From: Pseudo-nitzschia pungens
Lineage: Eukaryota > Bacillariophyta > Bacillariophyceae > Bacillariales > Bacillariaceae
Reading direction: 5' to 3'
Assembly: GCA_037355855.1 (NCBI GenBank)
Contig: CM074766.1
Span: 2,852,001 to 2,916,000 of the forward strand
Length of the DNA stretch: 64,000 nucleotides
The position numbers and the translations under genes are program-made. This document shows, piece by piece, positions 59,184 through 64,000 of the stretch. The stretch's first letter is position 1. Each line of letters starts with the position of its first letter. Under the pieces are notes generated by a model, which did not search any database, was not told the origin of the DNA, and saw nothing but the letters and a program-made list of their open reading frames with translations.

Positions 59184-62173
59184 GCAATACCACCACTACT
59201 AATAGCAGGAGCAAGAATGGCGTCGACCACGGCAACGGTTCGACCCGCAATGCGACGCGAATCCGAACCATCTTGGTTTGGTGCGTGTACGGAGTGATCC
59301 AGTGCGGGTTGATCCGTCTGTACCACCACCAGTGGACGCTCCACAAGGAGAGAAATGACCGGATGCTCTTGCAACACCACCAGCGGGAAAAGGTGCGGGC
59401 GCTCTCCAAAACGAAACCCAACGACGAGGGCAACGGCGTCCAAACGAAAAGCCAAAGCCGAGAGCAAATTGGCCACGAGACAACGACGGATTCCGCTTCT
59501 TCCGCCAAACACACCGGCAAAGATTCACACGCGGATCCACCCGAGGAACCACCTTCCGCCGAGAAGAGGCAACGACCCGCCCCGGACGGCACCTTCAACG
59601 GCTTTCCCATCTACGAACTCAAGCGGAAGGAATCGGCAGATGCCAGTGGCAATAGCAATAACAATGCCGATGCCGATGTCGATGTCGATGTCGATGCCAA
59701 TTCAGACGCAAGCGCAAGCGCAAACGCAAATAATGCCAACGTTGCCCAATCGCCGCTCTACTCGCAGTTTCGATGCATCGGGGAAACCTGGAAAACCCCG
59801 GTGTTTCACCGCCGCAACCGAAAATGGTACGAGCAGAGCTGGATGTACCGGTCTTGCCTCTTTGAGATGCTCTGCTTCGATACGGAGGAACACGAGTACG
59901 TCCTGTACCTGGATCCGGAAAAACACCCGAAGCGCGTCCACGGGTACGGAAATGGAAGCGGAAATGGAAATGACAATGCGGGCACGAATGACCACAACAA
60001 TCACCCGTCGGAGAGCATTCGACAGATCCTCCGCAAGCAGCGCAAACAGCACGGCATGAACAAAAAACTAGCCAACGACTACCGCAACGACAACGACAAC
60101 GACAACGAAAATGATGCAGCGTCCGAATTTCGCGACATATGGAAACATCCGTCGCACTGGGACGACACCTCCACCGTCTACCGGAACCACACCACCATTG
60201 TGGACGCGACCGGGGACGTTGTCATTGGCGACGTGGCCAACGCGGCTCAGTACGGCGTCGCCATCGGCAGCCTCAACGGCAAGTGGGGGATTCCGGATCT
60301 GCAGCGCCTCAAGTGGTTCCCGACCGTCCGGTGGGGGGCGGTGCCGGGGACGGGTGGCGAGAGCACCGAAATCGCAAGCAATGCTGCCGACGAAAGCGAA
60401 TCGTCCCACGACGTCTACACTCTCCCGTCCAGCGTCGTGCTCCTGCCCTTTCACTCGCTCTCGGCGGCCAATCCCGGTCACTTGGTATGGGACGATTTTC
60501 TGCCGGCCTACACGCTCCTGGACATTTTTCATCTCAACCAAAAGGAAAAGCCACACGAATTGCTCCCGATCCGGCACATTTTGCCGCCAAACGGCAAGGA
60601 CGGCGATACCCGGGGATTGTGGGCCGGCTGCGACTGGCTCGTCGATCGCTACCGGGCCTGCCATTCCATGCTGCACAAATTCGGGACGCTGCTGGGGACC
60701 CGCAGTTCGTACCTGAAATACCACACGGAGGAGGAAGACCTGGCCGAGCAGCGAAAACTCCGGGAAGAAGAAGAAGCGAAACACAATGCCGATGGCACAA
60801 CCTCCGTCAACCACAAAGCCGAGGACGACGACTACGTCCCAAAGGGAGTCTCCAAATTCGTTTCGGCCTCGAAGCTTCCCCGGATCCCCATCACCACCAA
60901 TCTCAACGTCCAGCTCAAGCTCAACGACCCTTCCAAGGAGCCCGATCCCGATCCCGAGCCCTATCCCGCCAGGGACGCGGACCACTACCAGATATCCAAG
61001 GCCCGGAAGCAAAAGCGGCGCGATCGCAAGCGCAAATCCAAGCAGCCAATCGACAAACCCAAGCTGGTCTGCGCCCGCCACGGGGTGGCCGGCTTTGGCG
61101 CCATTTCGGACCACGGGGACGGGACCCGCAGCCACGGATGGGAACAAGAAGACTACAAGGTCAACCACAACCAGGGACGGGGGGGACAGCTCTGGGACTT
61201 TCGCAACTTTCTGGTTGGCAACGTTTTTGGTGATGGCAATGACAATGACAATGGCAATGACAATGGAAACAACCACTACTCCTACAAGACCACTCACTCG
61301 CCTCCCCCACCCATTACCGGACCCAAGCCGAGGCCCAAGATTCCGGGACAGCCGGCCTATTTGACCATCGACTCGGTGGTCATGGGGATGGAACGCTTGG
61401 CGGAAGCGGAACGAGTCGCCAACCAACACCTCCAAAACGATTCCACGGGCAATGATGGTGGCGCCTTTTCGTCGTCCCATACCCAACCGGCGTACCGCGC
61501 CCCTTCCTCGATCACCGACTGGGCCCCCGACGAGCCGCTGGTCGTTCTCTTCTCCGCGATGTCCTCCCGGACCCGCGGCAGAGACATGTTCTCCGAGTCC
61601 AACGACCTCCGGGACCTGATCGCCAAGAGGGGCGGGCCCGGAAGGGCCGTCCTGGGATCCGCCTACGATCCGAGCGTGCCCTCCCACGCCAATCTGCAGA
61701 TCGCCATCGAGACGCACAAGTACTCCGACTACAACCTCGAGGAACAGATCCATTCCACCTCCCGGACGGCCGTCCTGATCACCTTTTGCGGCGGAGGGGC
61801 CTTCTCGTCGCTCTTTTTGCCGAGGGGGGCCTCGCTGATGATCTATTACAACGAAAAGGGGGGCGTGCAGAACAACAGGAACACGTTGCTACCGGCCCGG
61901 CTCGACTGGGACTACTTCAACAACCTGGGGTACCTGCACGTCAATTGGATCCCGGCGCAGAACAGCAGGTTTGTCGCGACGACCGTAGCCACCGCGGAGG
62001 AGGACAAGAACAAGAACACGAGCAAGAACACGAGCAAGAACACGGATTCGGAGTCGAACTACGCGACCAACATGGAAGCCAACGCGGACCTGATCCTCGC
62101 GCATCTCCGCCGAATCTTTTACGAGCGGGAGGCGGCGGCGGCCAAGCGCCATGGAACCGCAACCCGGGAATAA
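59117..62173 (+). CDS. GT61-type glycosyltransferase-like protein
   Basis: Single exon, 1018 residues, from ATG 59117 (atcaaaATGA). The frame is open from 59078, but only through GTG-rich repeats. Topology is type II: a short cytosolic tail with Asn/Ser low complexity, then a membrane segment (ILVWCVYGVIQCGLIRLYHH, about 53-72). The luminal part contains WMYRSCLFEMLCFD, VVLLPFHSLSAANPGHLVWD (~450) and YTLLDIFHL. Near the C-terminus come LVVLFSAMSSRTRGRD and FCGGGAFSSLFLPRGASLMI. The GH...D box and the late G-A-x4-FLP-x-G box are the marks of GT61/DUF563 enzymes, which transfer xylose, GlcNAc or arabinose in the ER/Golgi. Several Asn/Asp/Lys-rich inserts expand it to about twice the usual length. 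The acceptor is unknown. Confidence 0.8.
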
Positions 62174-63138
62174 ATCAATCCTCGCAACGCAACGCAATGA
62201 TTGATTGATTGATTGGTGAGTTTCATTCTATCATCGTCGGGATTTTGTCATTCGTCCAGCGATCCAGTGAGCAAGCGAGTGAGTGAGTGAGTGCCACCGG
62301 CGGGACGAGACGAGAGTGACTCGGGACCTGTGGTATTGCACAAGAATAGTTTCGTGCCCAACGATCCGAATGCAGAAGAGAAAGACAACGCAATACAGTA
62401 CAACGCAACACAACGCAACGCAACACAAACCAAACGAAAAGAAATGAAAGGAAAACGAGGCAAACTTTCTCCCCGATCGGAGTGCTCGCCTCTCCGCTCC
62501 GTTTCGTTTCGTTTGGCTTCGCGCGAGTTGGATTCGGTGATGGAACACACCAAGGCTATTCTCGAACGAACGAAGCGTCACAACGCAACGCGGATCCCAA
62601 CCAAGCGCAAGAGACTCTGTTTCGAACGCAACGCAACGCAACGCAACGCAAAACGAAACAACGCAAAAGAATACCATTCATCGCACTCGTGCGTGCAGCA
62701 ATCGTCATCATTATGTGGATCGATCGGACGAGTTGCGATAGAACACTACCGCTATAAGAAACTGCGTTGTTGCTTACCAAGCACGAACGTACCGTGCTGT
62801 TTTGTACTCCACTGCATGTACGGAACGGAATTACGAAGTTATTGTCTTTGGTTTTTAAAATGATTGATTTGTTCCAATCCCCGCGATGGAAGCGACCGAA
62901 TGTGCCACAAGGGACGCCCAACAAAAAACCCCGCGTGTGCACCCAACCCACAAACAGATCCGAGTGGCATTGCATTGTATTGTATTGCATTGTATCGTAT
63001 CATAATATTAATGTATTTTCTCGTTCTTGTTCGTCTCGTTTCTTGCATTCCACGTCCTTTTCCTTCCAATCAAACGCATTGCGAGGAAGGACGTGTGTCT
63101 GTCTATCTGTCTCTGTGTCTGTCTGCCTGTCTTCGGAT
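62174..63138. other. Intergenic region with caacg/gcaac microsatellites
   Basis: Spacer between two convergent genes. It is dominated by caacgcaacgcaaca runs (about 62395-62430 and 62625-62665), tgattgattga (62198-62213), and gcattgtattgtattg (62968-62990). No gene is supported. Confidence 0.6.
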
Positions 63139-64000
63139 TCAATGCTTTTGGAAGAGACGACCGAGATAGTTCGGACGATTCGAAATACTTGTCCCCGCTC
63201 GCTCGCTCGGTCGCTCGCCGAGTCGTCCGCTCGGTTCCCGGCAGTAGAGCTCGATGATCCGCCGGAGCCGATCCCGCACCCTCCGCTTTCGGCATATTTT
63301 GTGGTTCTTGTCGTTCGACGTGTCGTTCTTGTTGTTGTTCTTGTTCGACTCGTTGTTGCTTTGGCCCAAAAAGGGCAGGAGCAGCTTGCCGTAGGCCTTT
63401 TGCCCCCCGGGATATCCGCCCCCCAGCGGCCCGCTCTTGGAAGGATCGCAGTCCTCGATCCAGATGGCCCCGTCCGCCCGGACCCTCAGAAAGCAGAGCG
63501 TGGGGTCCTCCTCGATGGCGATCCCGAGCGCCTCGATCGAGGGGAGGAGGCTGGCGTTGAGAAAGGTCTCCGAGTGCATCGCCATGCCCCTGTACTCCTC
63601 GAGCGAGGCGTGCTTCTCGATCCTGGCAAACCGCTGGGTGGCCCAGATCTCGACCGCGTCGTGCGGGCCGCAGATCATTCGGTCGTTGACGGGGTACCTG
63701 GCAAAGCCGGGAATGGTGGCCTTTTGCGGCGACGATTGCTCGAAGAGATCGATGGGCGTCACAAAGACCACGTCGTTCCGCACCATGGCCACGACGTCGT
63801 AGGTCTTCTTCTTTTTCTTCGTTTTGTCAATATCAACGCCAACGCCGACACCAACGCTCGACGCGTGGTCCTCCATGGATTCCCAGACGGCCTGGATCGA
63901 ATGCCACTGCCGGACGATGTTGTCGATCGTTCCGGGGTACACGTAGGTCGGTTCGGCGTAGGGAAAGTACTTGTACTTTCCGTCGGGGTGTTTGGCGGTG
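63139..64000 (-). CDS. Glycosyltransferase-like protein, C-terminal part (runs off right edge)
   Basis: An open minus-strand frame enters from the right edge (THKPDG-type region, KYKYFPYAEPTYVYPGTIDN) and ends at TGA 63139-63141; about 287 residues are visible. Recognisable pieces are YDVVAMVRNDVVFVTPIDLF, the shape of the central acidic motif region in GT-A-like stramenopile and plant proteins, and RYPVNDRMICGPHDAVEIWA. A Gly-rich stretch (GPLGGGYPGGQ), an Asn/Lys run, and a basic tail RKRRVRDRLRR follow. No start codon lies in the window. Substrate is unknown, and the family assignment is by motif shape only. Confidence 0.6.
   Translation of the reverse strand, partial: TAKHPDGKYKYFPYAEPTYVYPGTIDNIVRQWHSIQAVWESMEDHASSVGVGVGVDIDKTKKKKKTYDVVAMVRNDVVFVTPIDLFEQSSPQKATIPGFARYPVNDRMICGPHDAVEIWATQRFARIEKHASLEEYRGMAMHSETFLNASLLPSIEALGIAIEEDPTLCFLRVRADGAIWIEDCDPSKSGPLGGGYPGGQKAYGKLLLPFLGQSNNESNKNNNKNDTSNDKNHKICRKRRVRDRLRRIIELYCREPSGRLGERPSERAGTSISNRPNYLGRLFQKH

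Noticed and set aside
60068..61753. 561-codon minus-strand frame opposite the GT61-like gene
   Set aside because: Antisense shadow in GC-richer coding DNA; the plus frame has recognisable motifs and a membrane anchor, this one none.

Overview
The window is nuclear DNA of a eukaryotic alga, almost certainly a diatom, probably pennate. The grounds are long PSxxPS and PTxxPS serine/proline/threonine arrays on secreted Cys-module proteins, a CRAL-TRIO protein fused to a DUF6824-like domain (a combination I associate with diatoms), a vanadium-haloperoxidase-like gene, spliceosomal GT-AG introns of 170-600 bp, a diatom-style Ty1/copia element, and abundant CTA/GTA, CAACG and GATTC microsatellites. 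I see no bacterial-type operon, CRISPR array, rRNA or tRNA. The species is not identified.

Layout. (1) 1-12853, minus strand: one giant gene whose C-terminal half is a 156-bp tandem array (52 residues per unit). The array runs off the left edge, and a 2-bp deletion near 2911 splits its reading frame. (2) 12854-21037: a graveyard of mobile DNA. It holds a broken retroelement-type CPxC gene interrupted by a 975-bp insertion, a 12-bp minisatellite, a decayed gag, a pair of 136-bp direct repeats, and an intact-ended 731-bp hAT-like MITE with an 8-bp target duplication. (3) 21038-33948: two further paralogues of gene 1, arranged head to head around a 1.8-kb intergenic region. (4) 35281-38266: a five-exon membrane-anchored glycosyltransferase-like gene. 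(5) 39321-47906: a complete copia retrotransposon with identical 95-bp LTRs, a 5-bp target duplication, a copia-style half-tRNA primer site, gag and pol in one frame separated by a single UAG, and a pol tail encoded inside the 3' LTR. (6) 49279-53415: a two-exon vanadium-haloperoxidase-like gene convergent with a three-exon CRAL-TRIO/DUF6824 gene. (7) 55672-64000: a His/Asp-rich secreted protein, a GT61-type glycosyltransferase, and the C-terminal part of another glycosyltransferase-like gene that leaves the window on the right.

How it fits together. The three large paralogues look like secreted or membrane-anchored, probably heavily O-glycosylated surface proteins. They share an N-terminal Cys-module region, but each carries a different, recently expanded Pro/Ser/Thr array. 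Three glycosyltransferase-like genes lie on the same segment; a functional link is only a suggestion. The rest is shaped by mobile DNA of several ages, from a perhaps still active copia element to fragments detectable only by joining reading frames across insertions.
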